Below are positions 1 through 9,189 of a DNA stretch of 46,656 nucleotides, one piece after another. Both the position numbers and the translations under genes were made by a program. The stretch's first letter is position 1, and every line of letters starts with the position of its first letter. A model generated the notes under the pieces. It had not been told where the DNA came from. It made no database searches and was given only the letters and a program-made list of their open reading frames with translations. The stretch covers positions 1 to 46,656 of the forward strand of contig JAGWRO010000092.1 of NCBI GenBank assembly GCA_028876495.1. The letters are read 5' to 3'. The DNA comes from Bacteroidota bacterium. Its GTDB lineage: Bacteria > Bacteroidota > Bacteroidia > Chitinophagales > Chitinophagaceae.

Positions 1-991
1 GATTTCAAATAGCGCTTTGGCTTCGACAACGGTAGATGGACTTGTGCAGGGGAATTATCAGTTTGAGTTGACAGTAACTGATAATACAGGAGCAGTAGGA
101 AAAGATATAGTAAATGTAACAGTAAATCCAGCTCCTAATAAACCACTGACAGTAAATGCGGGAACCGATCAAACGATTACCCTTCCAACAAATTCGGTTA
201 ATGTTTCAGGAAATGGAGTTGATAGTGATGGAAAAATAGTTTCTTACTACTGGATGAAAATATCCGGCCCATCTTCTTATTCTATAGTAAACCAGTCATC
301 AGCATATACAGAAATTACAGGTTTGCAGGAAGGGGTTTATGAATTTCAGTTAAAAGTTACCGATGATAATGGAAGCGTAGCTAGTGATACTTTACAAGTA
401 ACTGTAGTTGCCTCTGCTGTTCCATCTAATAAACCTGTAAATATTGCACCTACAGCAAATGCAGGAAGTGATATTACCATTGTCTCTCCAGGTAATTCTG
501 TTAACCTGGTTGGAACAGGAAGCGACCAAGATGGAACAATAAAATCTTATTTATGGAAGCAGTTATCCGGACCATCATTCACCAGTATTTCAAATGCAGG
601 TTCTTCTTCCACCAGTGTTACTGGCCTGATCGGTGGTACGTATGAATATCAATTAACAGTCACTGATGATCAGGGTGCAGAAGGGAAAGATACAGTAAGC
701 GTAACAGTGGCTTTGGCAAGACTTGCTCCTCAAACAGGAAAGTTAAATATCTATCCCAATCCTGTTCATACTGTTACAACAATTGAGTTCACGACACTTT
801 ATGCGAACACAAATGTGGGGATTTTGGTTACCAATATGTCAGGAATGACCGTTTATAAGAAGGATTTTGTATCAAATTCAATAGAAGTTACACAACAAAT
901 TGATATGAGCAACCTGGTTAAGGGGGTTTATGTTGTCAGTGTGTTTTTTGATGGGATGAAACAGCAGTCAACGAAAGTGATAAGATTATAA
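1..991 (+). CDS. PKD-repeat surface protein with T9SS sorting domain (5' partial)
   Basis: The reading frame is already open at the first bases of the window, so this is the 3' part of a larger gene; the TTG near position 17 is not a true start. The visible part holds the end of one and then two complete PKD-like (immunoglobulin-fold) repeats of about 95 residues. Each runs from an ANAGSD/VNAGTD-type opening to a VTDD(N/Q)G segment and closes with a V(N/S)VTV-type strand. The last 80 or so residues begin with LNIYPNPV and end with a KVIRL strand, the typical type A T9SS sorting domain cleaved during export across the outer membrane. The product is therefore probably secreted or surface anchored. 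PKD repeats commonly mediate adhesion or carbohydrate contact, but the N-terminal domains that would tell the function lie outside the window. It converges on the EPS cluster. Confidence 0.9.
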   Translation, partial: ISNSALASTTVDGLVQGNYQFELTVTDNTGAVGKDIVNVTVNPAPNKPLTVNAGTDQTITLPTNSVNVSGNGVDSDGKIVSYYWMKISGPSSYSIVNQSSAYTEITGLQEGVYEFQLKVTDDNGSVASDTLQVTVVASAVPSNKPVNIAPTANAGSDITIVSPGNSVNLVGTGSDQDGTIKSYLWKQLSGPSFTSISNAGSSSTSVTGLIGGTYEYQLTVTDDQGAEGKDTVSVTVALARLAPQTGKLNIYPNPVHTVTTIEFTTLYANTNVGILVTNMSGMTVYKKDFVSNSIEVTQQIDMSNLVKGVYVVSVFFDGMKQQSTKVIRL

Positions 992-1076
992 GAGGGTAAA
1001 AAATTAATAGATCTTTGGAAAGAAGGAATCAGGAATGTAATCTTCCAATTTTAGTGCCGTTTGAGGTTAGTGATTT

Positions 1077-2408
1077 TTAATTAAACTTCAATTTTACTTT
1101 TATTGTTTTATTAATGATATATGCGATCCAAAATAATAATATAGGAACGGCTACTGTAAACATTCGTGGTGTAGCACTTCCTAAAGTACTTCCTCCTAAA
1201 TAAAGAATAATCAAAAGCAGAAGAAATCTGATTGGGAATAGTATTTTTTGCCAGTTTATCAATGTTGGAATAAGACAAAATATTACAAGAATTACGAGAG
1301 TACCGTTAATTGGCAATCTGTATAAACTACTTGGTTTTTGGAGCGTATAAGAATTAGGATAATTAAATAGCATTCTTGCTACATTACTTAAACAATTTTG
1401 TAAGAATTTCAGGGGATGAGATTCGATGTTTTCAATCGCAATTCTTTTAAATAGATCATCCTGAGCTATTCCTTTTATAAGATTGGGTGCCATTACTCCA
1501 TTTTTTAAATTACCCATTTGTACCTCCTCATTTTTCAAAATTTCATCAAAATCTTTCTGATGTCTCAATTTAATTACTTCTTCACTTTGTGGAATTCTGT
1601 ATTTATAATCAGAATAAGGTGGATATTCTATCCAATCACCATATTCTCCTTTATATGGACTACTCATCCAGTATAGATTGTTCCCTCCAAATGAACTCCA
1701 ATACAATACTTTTCCACTCATGTGATAAGTATATGCCAACCAGGGAAGTGTTGTTATAAAAGCAATAATAAGTATTGTTATACATTTCTTATAATTAATA
1801 TTCGTTCTATTTATAACCCAAAATAAGAAAGCAGCTGGTATCATAAACATTAAAACGTAACCAAATATTGGTTTTGTTAAAGCAATATAGCCAAGAGTGA
1901 AACCTGCAATTAAAATGTATTTACGTATTTTTCTGCTATCGTCTTTTTCAAAAACCTTAAGGATTGTAAAAAGTAACAAAGGGATTAAGGAGGCAGTAAA
2001 AACTTCGGGTAAAGCATAACTAATTTGTTCGAAAGTGTTCGGGTACAATGCCCATATTAAACTGAATATTAGGGAAAATTTAACAGGGAAAATTTGTTTT
2101 AAAGATTTGAATAGCAGCATAACAGATAAATATTGAAATACTGCGTTCATTAATTTAATATAGAGAACGGGGATTTTTAATAATACAAAAGGCATTAAAA
2201 TAATAGGATATCCAGGACCATCACCAAGGTCCAAATAGGGTAAAGGGAGAGAGTAAAAACCATTTGTAAGGTTGTGCGCATAATTTAAGTATCTGCCTTC
2301 GTCGCCTTGATTACTGCCCGAGGAGAAAAGTAATATGAAAATCACATAGAGGAGGAGAAACGGTAAAAATATCAAAAATGGATTTTTGATCTTCTTAATT
2401 TCTTTCAT
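1077..2408 (-). CDS. GT-C fold membrane glycosyltransferase (GT39/ArnT-like)
   Basis: This is a 443-residue polytopic membrane protein with about ten hydrophobic segments. The first periplasmic loop carries an acidic GDEGRYL motif (D36, E37), which matches the catalytic Asp-Glu of GT-C enzymes such as ArnT and protein mannosyltransferases. Such enzymes move a sugar from a polyprenyl-phosphate carrier onto an acceptor on the outer face of the inner membrane. A long soluble loop around residues 240-310 is rich in Tyr and Trp (YWMSSPY, PPYSDYKY). It is the last gene of the EPS cluster, 110 bases after a methyltransferase. The DPM1-like GT2 encoded at 5198-6253 could supply its donor. Sugar and acceptor cannot be predicted. 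Confidence 0.8.
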   Translation of the reverse strand: MKEIKKIKNPFLIFLPFLLLYVIFILLFSSGSNQGDEGRYLNYAHNLTNGFYSLPLPYLDLGDGPGYPIILMPFVLLKIPVLYIKLMNAVFQYLSVMLLFKSLKQIFPVKFSLIFSLIWALYPNTFEQISYALPEVFTASLIPLLLFTILKVFEKDDSRKIRKYILIAGFTLGYIALTKPIFGYVLMFMIPAAFLFWVINRTNINYKKCITILIIAFITTLPWLAYTYHMSGKVLYWSSFGGNNLYWMSSPYKGEYGDWIEYPPYSDYKYRIPQSEEVIKLRHQKDFDEILKNEEVQMGNLKNGVMAPNLIKGIAQDDLFKRIAIENIESHPLKFLQNCLSNVARMLFNYPNSYTLQKPSSLYRLPINGTLVILVIFCLIPTLINWQKILFPIRFLLLLIILYLGGSTLGSATPRMFTVAVPILLFWIAYIINKTIKVKLKFN

Positions 2409-2518
2409 TATTTTTTTAATTTAGTTTGTAGGATGCTGGAATTCTTTCATATTTATTAAATTATTGATTTGAAAAGTCTGTAATTTTTTGTGTTCATTTA
2501 TCTTCAACATCCCATAAA

Positions 2519-3154
2519 CTAAGGTTTTTTCAATTTATAATGAGTATATACTGGAAAATATTTTCCTACCAGATACCCTTTTTTTAGAATAGTAAAATTG
2601 CTTTCAATAATTGTTGTTACTTTTTGTCGCGAATTTCCGAATTCTTCTATTGGCTTTTTCCTTGTATAGAGAGATAAAAAGAAGTCAAGAAAATTGTTCT
2701 CCATTGGACAAATTGTTACAAAAATTCCGTCCTTTTTTAATATTCTTTTTATCTCTCCAAGAGCCTTAAGAATATCAGGCACGAATTCCAAAACGCTTAC
2801 TGCAACAATGGCGTCAAAGGATTCATCGTGAAAATTTGTTTGATCTATGCTTTGAGTGCTTAAATGAAAATCACTAATTCCAGTTTTCTTGCAAAGATTT
2901 TCAATATTATCAAAGTCATGGTGAATATCAATAGCATATAAATGCCTGCAATGTTTAGAAAGCTCAGGTAGAAATATTCCACTACCTGTTCCTGCTTCCA
3001 AAAGTGTATCATAATTTTGATTTCCTAACATTTGAATAATTCTCTTGAATCGGTATTTTTGAATGTGTTTTATCGGAAACTTATAGTTCCAGTCAAAATA
3101 GTCAACTTCACCTGTTTTTTTAAGTAGACCTTTCTCCGGTAATGTTAGTTTCAT
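2519..3154 (-). CDS. Class I SAM-dependent methyltransferase
   Basis: This 211-residue protein has a Rossmann-type methyltransferase core (Methyltransf_11 type). The SAM-binding motif I reads LLEAGTGSGIF near residues 51-61, an acidic motif II follows (YAIDIH), and a motif near FDAIVAVSVLEFV precedes LKKDGIFVTICP. It lacks a zinc-binding N-terminus, unlike the methyltransferase at 6266-7165. Its place between two GT-C genes in an EPS cluster suggests it methylates a sugar or a lipid-linked intermediate, but the substrate is unknown. The region just upstream is the remnant of a decayed wecB, so this gene may have been brought in or left behind by the rearrangement that destroyed that copy. Confidence 0.8.
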   Translation of the reverse strand: MKLTLPEKGLLKKTGEVDYFDWNYKFPIKHIQKYRFKRIIQMLGNQNYDTLLEAGTGSGIFLPELSKHCRHLYAIDIHHDFDNIENLCKKTGISDFHLSTQSIDQTNFHDESFDAIVAVSVLEFVPDILKALGEIKRILKKDGIFVTICPMENNFLDFFLSLYTRKKPIEEFGNSRQKVTTIIESNFTILKKGYLVGKYFPVYTHYKLKKP

Positions 3155-3216
3155 ATAAGGTTTATTTGAGTGGTAAATGGATTAATTCATACTCTTGAAT
3201 TAAGCAATGCTGTTGA

Positions 3217-3608
3217 TTATGGCAATTATTTTCTTTTATTAATTTTTTCAAAAAAATAGAAGTTTTGTTTTCTGGCACTTTTAAAAATAATCTCTTTAAA
3301 AAAATTGGTTTACAGGGATATTTTGGGATTGCGAAAATCTTCAATTATTTTTTGTAACTTAATGTACAAAAAAACAGTTATTTCGTCAATTGGTAAATTT
3401 TATCCAATACATACATGAAATTTCAAATTATCAATACTAAAATTTCTATATATTTCTATTTACAGTTTAGAATATTATATATAGTAATTTGAAAGCTAAG
3501 TTGAGAAATTATTTTGGATTTTTCAGCGCAATTTTACTATTATTTCTTATATTTTATACCTAATCATGAAACATGGACAGTTTTTGTGGGAACAAATAGG
3601 AATGTGCA
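3217..3608 (-). pseudogene. Decayed wecB (UDP-GlcNAc 2-epimerase) remnant
   Basis: This stretch aligns with the intact wecB of this window. Bases 3495-3547 match 7632-7685 with about five differences, one of them a single-base deletion that shifts the frame. Bases 3268-3319 match 7219-7273, and 3367-3420 match about 7509-7570. Bases about 3572-3608 match about 7757-7795. Two internal deletions remove what corresponds to roughly 7274-7508 and 7686-7756. In the 60-codon open stretch at 3162-3344 the peptide VPENKTSIF parallels VPENQSNIF of the WecB C-terminus, and PIFLKRLFLK parallels KIFEEISSFK. Only the middle and end of the gene survive; the 5' part (about 130 codons) is replaced by the GT-C gene that ends at 3610. 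It cannot encode a working epimerase. Confidence 0.85.
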
Positions 3609-3609
3609 A

Positions 3610-5157
3610 TTAGTGATGCTGCAATTTTGGAGATAAATCATTTTCTTTTTCCAATCTTTGAACACGAAGAAATCGATTGGAATTTCGGCTTTTAAAGGTA
3701 GAATCAAGTGTAACCAGGAAATTATCTTTTATAAACTTTTGGATCATCTCCCGGGTAAGATGTTGTTTGTATTTGAAACTTACAATAGATTCTGTTACCA
3801 AAACATAAGTGTTGGTTTTTGTGTTTATTGAATCAATTTGTTTATTTAAATCGGTTGTATCCTTTACCCTTTCTTCGTAATAATCTTTGTCATATTTGAG
3901 AGGGGGTAATGTTAGCAATGGATTATCTCCTTTGTAATAATATTCAAATGGTGGTAAAATACTTTTTCCAAAAAATAAAATTGGTTCATTTTTTAATTCA
4001 ACCTTTTGAATAAATTCTGAAACTTTTTCATAATTAAAGGTTTTTTCAGGATACTTATATTTTACCATCATCAACACAATAAAATATAAAGAAATAACGA
4101 GGTAAATATAATTTTTCCAGGTGAGTATTTTTAATACTGAGAATAGTAATAAGAATAATGAAAAAGTAATTATCATGTATTTTTCCTGAAAAATTAAACT
4201 TAGTGATGGCACGAGTACTATATATAAAATCATGCACACTGCGATGAGGAATATGATAACTTTTAATATTTCTTTGTAAGAAGAATCAGATGAATTTTTG
4301 GTTTTAATTAATTTAGAAAATGCGAAAATAAAAAGTAAAATGAAAGGTATTTTAATTATCCATCGTAATGCCTGGTTTAAATTAAACATGCTTAATGCCA
4401 AAATAAAATCTTGTGGCGTTCTTATTACATCAAAAAGATGTTTAGTATTAATATCCAAATGGGTTTGCGCCATTGATAATTGGTCAGGTATGAAAATAAA
4501 ATTTGGTAAAAAAAGTACAATCACCGGAATAAAATACAAGCAAAATTTTAAACATCTCTTCCAGCCTTTGAAAACCAATAAACATAATGCGAAAGAGGTA
4601 ATGAGAAAAGCAATAAAATATTGGGTATATAAACCTATAAGCGTTGAGACTAAGAGGATGAATATGTATTTGTTTTTATCTTCTAAATAATAACGCAGAA
4701 AGTAATAAATTGAAATAGTTGAAAGTAGAATTATAAGGGCATAGAGTCTTATTTCCAGCGCCGCCCAAACAGTAAATGGATTTAATAAGAAGATAACAAC
4801 CATCCAACGTGTATCATATTTCCGTGTAAAAAATGATGCGAGGCGTTGAAAGAAATAGGCGGCACAGACAATAAAAATAACGGACAACAAGCGTGCGAAA
4901 AAAATACTGGAATCGATAAGCCGCCATAAAGATAAAAGTGCAAAATAAAAAGGGGGCTGCCCTTCAAAATTGTAAGAAAGCTTTATAACTTTATACAAAT
5001 TATGTGAAGAAGTATGTAACGAATATGATTCGTCTTCCCAGATATAAACTTTATTTGCCAGATAAATCAGGATGACAAAATAAACAACCAGGAACAAGAT
5101 ATAATAAATGTTTCCTAATTTTTTTTTTCTAAAATTTATTTTATAATTGATATCCAA
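3610..5157 (-). CDS. GT-C fold membrane glycosyltransferase (GT39-like)
   Basis: This 515-residue protein has roughly 11 hydrophobic segments and a WEDESYSLH motif (E41-D42-E43) in the first outer loop, the usual position of the catalytic acidic pair in GT-C transferases. A GQPPFYF segment follows, as in many bacterial GT39-like proteins. The last 130 residues are soluble and probably periplasmic. The predicted role is transfer of a sugar from a polyprenyl-phosphate donor outside the cytoplasm. It lies 40 bases after the DPM1-like GT2 gene, a natural donor-making partner. The stop codon falls at the edge of the wecB remnant, so the last few residues may derive from foreign sequence at a recombination junction. 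Confidence 0.8.
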   Translation of the reverse strand: MDINYKINFRKKKLGNIYYILFLVVYFVILIYLANKVYIWEDESYSLHTSSHNLYKVIKLSYNFEGQPPFYFALLSLWRLIDSSIFFARLLSVIFIVCAAYFFQRLASFFTRKYDTRWMVVIFLLNPFTVWAALEIRLYALIILLSTISIYYFLRYYLEDKNKYIFILLVSTLIGLYTQYFIAFLITSFALCLLVFKGWKRCLKFCLYFIPVIVLFLPNFIFIPDQLSMAQTHLDINTKHLFDVIRTPQDFILALSMFNLNQALRWIIKIPFILLFIFAFSKLIKTKNSSDSSYKEILKVIIFLIAVCMILYIVLVPSLSLIFQEKYMIITFSLFLLLFSVLKILTWKNYIYLVISLYFIVLMMVKYKYPEKTFNYEKVSEFIQKVELKNEPILFFGKSILPPFEYYYKGDNPLLTLPPLKYDKDYYEERVKDTTDLNKQIDSINTKTNTYVLVTESIVSFKYKQHLTREMIQKFIKDNFLVTLDSTFKSRNSNRFLRVQRLEKENDLSPKLQHH

Positions 5158-5197
5158 CTTTTATTTTTGAATAATTGCAGTAAAGCAACAAATAAGA

Positions 5198-6253
5198 TTA
5201 ATTTTCTTTTTGTTTTTTTATCGATGTTCCAAGATGAAATAATTCTTCAAAATAGCGTTTGCTTTGGAGGGATAAAAACCCAAGGCTAAGGAATTGAATT
5301 GCCGCAATAAAAGTAATTCCACCTATGATAAAAGACTGAGGATATTTGCGAAATTGTAAGGCAAGGCTGGATGAAAATGAAATATTTACTCCTGCTGAAT
5401 TAGATAAGTCTTTAAGAGTATCAAATAAAAGCCAAATAAGTTCATACATTGAAAGTAACATTAGAAAAGTTCCTATGGCAAGGAAAAAAATGTAGGGTCG
5501 GAAAATAAAACTTGACATAATTCCTGAGAAGAAACTTCTTAATATTTTAATGCTTGAAGTTCTCTGGTTTTTATATTTATTTTGTTCGGTCCAGTCAAGG
5601 TGGGCTGGTATTTCAATTATTCTTGCACGGAGGATCATTCCCTTATATAAAATTTCCGGGCTGATCTCATAATCTTTTGTTTTTAAATTTAGGTTTCGTA
5701 TAAAACTTCCCCGATAAGCTCTTACCATAGAAGTATAGGTATAGTATTTATCCTGAGCAGCAATGCGCATAAATTTATTTACCCATTTACTCATAATTTT
5801 TCTGGAAAAAGGGACAGCTGTAACCTTTCCTCCTTTCATATAAGGAGAAGCTATTACGATATCAGCCGAATCTTCAATGAGTTTCGCAACCATTTGTTCA
5901 ATGTATTCAACTCCATAGCTCAAATCAACATCCAGAACAACGATAATGTTTCCGTTAGAATTTTTAAAGCCGGTTTTAAGTGCATTACCAAGGTTTAAAT
6001 TAGTAGGGTGATGAATTACTTTAATGTGGCTATTCTTTTTGGAAAAATCATCCGCTATTTCTCCTGTTTTATCTTTACTGCCATCATTAATAACTACAAT
6101 TTCCCAATCGTATTGAGAACTCAGCATATTCATGTAGTCAATGATACAGTTTAAGTTAATTGCAAGAATTGCTTCTTCATTATAACAAGGAATGACGATG
6201 CTAATGAAGGGTTTAGTTAAAGGTTCTTTCATTATAATATGATTCAAATTCAC
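5198..6253 (-). CDS. GT2 polyprenyl-phosphate glycosyltransferase (DPM1/GtrB-like)
   Basis: This GT-A fold enzyme begins with SIVIPCYNEE, continues with VVINDGSKDKT and has the metal-binding DVDLSYG segment. Two hydrophobic segments lie in the C-terminal third (near residues 245-270 and 305-330). That arrangement is typical of DPM1-, ArnC- or GtrB-like enzymes, which attach a sugar from a nucleotide donor to undecaprenyl phosphate. Two starts are possible: the first ATG, or the ATG at codon 8 (MKEPLTKPF), which sits nearer the conserved core. It is followed immediately by a GT-C gene, and a second GT-C gene lies further on. Together these resemble a donor-plus-transferase module. No small GtrA-like flippase is visible nearby. 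Confidence 0.85.
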   Translation of the reverse strand: MNLNHIIMKEPLTKPFISIVIPCYNEEAILAINLNCIIDYMNMLSSQYDWEIVVINDGSKDKTGEIADDFSKKNSHIKVIHHPTNLNLGNALKTGFKNSNGNIIVVLDVDLSYGVEYIEQMVAKLIEDSADIVIASPYMKGGKVTAVPFSRKIMSKWVNKFMRIAAQDKYYTYTSMVRAYRGSFIRNLNLKTKDYEISPEILYKGMILRARIIEIPAHLDWTEQNKYKNQRTSSIKILRSFFSGIMSSFIFRPYIFFLAIGTFLMLLSMYELIWLLFDTLKDLSNSAGVNISFSSSLALQFRKYPQSFIIGGITFIAAIQFLSLGFLSLQSKRYFEELFHLGTSIKKQKEN

Positions 6254-6265
6254 CTTACGGGTTTT

Positions 6266-7165
6266 CTATCGTTTTTTAAAAATATACCATTTCAAATCTA
6301 ACGGAGGATAAGCAAGAGTTATTTTACCTACTGTAAATCTTAGAAAATTAAAAACTTGTTTTTTGAAAATAAATTCGGGACTATTTTTAGCTACAATTTC
6401 TAAAGCGTGCTTCCCTTTAATTTTTTTTGAAGGTCGACCAGTTGCAATTACATCAAACCCGTAAGAATCAAATAATTCAGTTAAAGTTATGTCGGTAAAC
6501 CAATTAATGACACTTGGGGGACAGTACTCGTGCCAGCTTTTTCCAAAAAAACGGGCGATTTTACTACGATGATCCCATGATTCAACTAAAACTAATCCTT
6601 CTTTTTTTGATAAATTTTCCACCTTCAACATTGCCTTATTGAGATCATGAAAACTTCCTATAACTTCAATCAGATTGATCAGATCGAATTTTTCATCAGT
6701 CTGAAAATTTTCTAAATCGCCAGTTACAATGTCGAGTTTTAATTCTTTTCTTCCGTAAGATGCGATGGTTTCATTAGGTTCGATCCCAAGACATTTCCAA
6801 CCTGCATCTTCAAATCCTTTAAGATAAAAACCAGCTGCGCAGCCAACATCTAAAACTTTTCCCGGAGTTGTAAATTTTGAAATGATTTTTGCATACCTGG
6901 CACCGGAATTATACAACTCTTTTTTTTCTTCCAAATAATTTGGATAACCTGCTCCGCCTGCAAAAAAGTAATCATCAGAATAAACATTCGACAGATGATT
7001 TTCAATTTCTTTCAATTTTGAAAAACGTAAATCACATTTTGTACATTCATAAATGGGGTAACCATTTTTTTCAAATAATAATATCTTTTCTTCACTGCAA
7101 TCTTGCATGAATGGACAATTTTTACTGATTCGATCTACGCTTGTCAAGTTATCTTCTGATTTCAT
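6266..7165 (-). CDS. SAM-dependent methyltransferase with N-terminal zinc-binding cysteines
   Basis: This 299-residue methyltransferase (Methyltransf_23 type) starts with a Cys-rich segment. C17 and C23 are followed by a CTKC pair at 41-44, which suggests a zinc ribbon. Motif I reads VLDVGCAAGFYL near residues 103-114, followed by GIEPN. Proteins of this layout are common in polysaccharide and sugar-modification clusters, where they methylate nucleotide sugars or glycan ends; the substrate here is unknown. The start codon overlaps the end of wecB by 17 bases, so the two are probably translationally coupled. Confidence 0.82.
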   Translation of the reverse strand: MKSEDNLTSVDRISKNCPFMQDCSEEKILLFEKNGYPIYECTKCDLRFSKLKEIENHLSNVYSDDYFFAGGAGYPNYLEEKKELYNSGARYAKIISKFTTPGKVLDVGCAAGFYLKGFEDAGWKCLGIEPNETIASYGRKELKLDIVTGDLENFQTDEKFDLINLIEVIGSFHDLNKAMLKVENLSKKEGLVLVESWDHRSKIARFFGKSWHEYCPPSVINWFTDITLTELFDSYGFDVIATGRPSKKIKGKHALEIVAKNSPEFIFKKQVFNFLRFTVGKITLAYPPLDLKWYIFKKR

Positions 7166-8204
7166 TTATGATTTTTACCATTTTGTGTGATACATTTTCT
7201 CCAAAAATGTTAGACTGATTTTCTGGTACTTTAAAAGAAGAAATTTCTTCAAAAATTTTTTGTTTACTGGGATTAATGAGTAAATTCCAATTTTCTTCAA
7301 CAGTTTCCACCCATTCCGTTTCAGTTCGTAAAGTGATGCAAGGTTTTTTTAGGATATAAGCTTCTTTCTGAATCCCTCCAGAATCGGTAATAATTCTTTT
7401 GGCAAATGTTTCTAAGGTAATAAAATCTAAATACCCAAGTGGTTCAATCATCTGGATATTTTTGGATACCGAATATTCATCGGTTATTTTTTTCTTTGTT
7501 CTTGGATGGACAGGAAAAATAGTTATTTCATCCAATTGGCCAATTTCATCCAATATATGCGATAAAATTTCCGGATGATCGACATTATAATTTCTATGCA
7601 GAGTTAAAACATTATAATTGTTTTCTGTAAGGCTAAGATCAGAAATTATATTGGATTTTTCAAGCGCGATTTTACTATTATTTCTGATAGTATCTACCAT
7701 TATATCTCCTGTTAAAAAAGTAAATTCTTCTAATCCTTCCTTTTTTAAAATATCAGAAGCTGTTTGTGTAGGAGCAAAAAGGAATTGCGAAACATGGTCA
7801 GTTACAATTCGATTTACCTCTTCAGGCATATTGCGATTATAACTTCGTAACCCTGCTTCAATATGTACGATTGGAATACAAAGTTTGGCTGCTATTAAAG
7901 CGCCTGCAATGGTAGAGTTGGTATCACCAAATACAATTATAAGTTCTGGCTTTTGCTCAAGCATAGCTTCTTCAAGCTTTAGCATCATTTCAGTTATTTG
8001 TAAAGTAGGATTTGAACGCTCTATTTCAAGATGAATATCGGGTGACCGTATTCCAAGATCTTTAAATATCCCTTCTGACATTTGGTAATCGTAGTGCTGG
8101 CCTGTATGTACAATTATCTCTTCATGAAATTGGGAAAGCAATTTTGAAAGGGAGGCGAGTTTTATAAACTGAGGCCGCGCGCCGACGATGGAAAATATTT
8201 TCAT
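7149..8204 (-). CDS. wecB: UDP-N-acetylglucosamine 2-epimerase, non-hydrolysing
   Basis: This is a full-length 351-residue WecB/MnaA-type enzyme that interconverts UDP-GlcNAc and UDP-ManNAc in the cytoplasm. Diagnostic features are the N-terminal GARPQFIK, HTGQHYDYQMS, GDTNSTIAGALIAAK, HIEAGLRS and a late SGGIQKEA loop that binds the nucleotide. A small departure is TLHRNYN where many relatives have TLHREEN. A ManNAc-derived residue in the polymer is the simplest inference. The gene directly follows the deacetylase gene with no spacing and overlaps the next methyltransferase gene. A fossil of a second copy lies 3.5 kb further along the same strand. Confidence 0.93.
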   Translation of the reverse strand: MKIFSIVGARPQFIKLASLSKLLSQFHEEIIVHTGQHYDYQMSEGIFKDLGIRSPDIHLEIERSNPTLQITEMMLKLEEAMLEQKPELIIVFGDTNSTIAGALIAAKLCIPIVHIEAGLRSYNRNMPEEVNRIVTDHVSQFLFAPTQTASDILKKEGLEEFTFLTGDIMVDTIRNNSKIALEKSNIISDLSLTENNYNVLTLHRNYNVDHPEILSHILDEIGQLDEITIFPVHPRTKKKITDEYSVSKNIQMIEPLGYLDFITLETFAKRIITDSGGIQKEAYILKKPCITLRTETEWVETVEENWNLLINPSKQKIFEEISSFKVPENQSNIFGENVSHKMVKIINEIRR

Positions 8205-9182
8205 TTAAGCAGGGGTAGGATTTCTTTGTGGTTGGAGAGTTTTCTGTGTGGATAAAGAAGAGGCATAATCGCTCATATTAACCAGCTCGAAATTATCGTT
8301 TAAAATTTTCATTGCAATTTTAAAAACTTTTAGTTTTTGCTCACTTTTAATGTTCATCCCCGGAAAAAAAGAAAGTTCAGGCACATGATCAGCACCAATA
8401 AGATCTAATGGATGCAATAAAAAGCTTGGTTGTGTATTGGTTACTTTACACATAAATATCGAAAACTTTAAATAAGTCTTCATTAATCCTAAAGAAACAT
8501 TGCTTATATAAAGAAGATAGCTTTGGTGAAAGGGTAATTTAAAAAACGGCATAGTAGTAACAGGAATTTCCAATAACTTTTGTTTGTTATCAAATTCCCA
8601 CAGAAAAGGTTTTAAAGGATAAAATCCTTCTTTAAAGGAACCGAATAATTCTTTTCTACTTTCCTTCTCTTCTTTGGATAATGTTGATTTCCAAAAATAA
8701 TATTGTCTCATTAATGGAGAAATATATGTAGGTAGAAGCGAAGCGTCAAAAATATAATTACGCTTTTTCAATACCATTAAAAGATCATTACTCCAGCTAA
8801 AACCAGGACCACGAAAACTTTTCGGGCGTTGTCCTGTGGCTTTAAAGATTGCTTCCTCTGCATTAATGATCTCCTCTTCAATTTTTTCTTTGGAGTAACT
8901 TTGAAGCCATGATTCATGATGAAAAGAGTGATTGCCAACTTCGTGTCCTCTCTCTACAATTGATCTTAATACTTCGTGATTTTTTTCAATAGCAGCATCC
9001 TGGCCAACAATAAAAAATGTTATTGTGATATCAAGTTCATCCAAAACATCTAAAACGATTGGAAGAACAACATCCAAGTAAGATGGAAAAGTTTCCCATC
9101 CTGCGTCACCATGAACTTTCATATACGACCATTGATCATCCAAATCAAGTGAAATACACGCAAGCATTTTTTTTCTATTCAT
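8205..9182 (-). CDS. Polysaccharide deacetylase (NodB homology, CE4-like)
   Basis: The 325-residue protein carries the NodB fold signatures. LDLDD (D13-D16) supplies the catalytic base and a metal ligand, GNHSFHH gives the H85-x3-H89 metal pair, and RGPGFSW is the substrate-loop arginine motif. These enzymes remove N- or O-acetyl groups from glycans. No clear signal peptide is visible, so it may act on a cytoplasmic precursor, which is unusual for enzymes that trim finished chains. It sits between an FAD oxidoreductase gene (7 bases upstream) and wecB (immediately downstream). That spacing suggests joint processing of an N-acetylhexosamine. Confidence 0.87.
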   Translation of the reverse strand: MNRKKMLACISLDLDDQWSYMKVHGDAGWETFPSYLDVVLPIVLDVLDELDITITFFIVGQDAAIEKNHEVLRSIVERGHEVGNHSFHHESWLQSYSKEKIEEEIINAEEAIFKATGQRPKSFRGPGFSWSNDLLMVLKKRNYIFDASLLPTYISPLMRQYYFWKSTLSKEEKESRKELFGSFKEGFYPLKPFLWEFDNKQKLLEIPVTTMPFFKLPFHQSYLLYISNVSLGLMKTYLKFSIFMCKVTNTQPSFLLHPLDLIGADHVPELSFFPGMNIKSEQKLKVFKIAMKILNDNFELVNMSDYASSLSTQKTLQPQRNPTPA

Positions 9183-9189
9183 AATTCTA

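Noticed and set aside
992-1076. Terminator between the PKD gene and the EPS cluster
   Set aside because: Only weak GGAA/TTCC pairing is visible and no T-tract follows a stable stem.
3162-3344. 60-codon open frame as a small gene
   Set aside because: Its peptide matches the WecB C-terminus and it lies within the decayed wecB copy, so it is a leftover of that gene.
4298-4690. 130-codon open frame opposite the GT-C gene
   Set aside because: It is the antisense of a well-supported membrane protein gene and its composition is typical of an AT-rich shadow frame.
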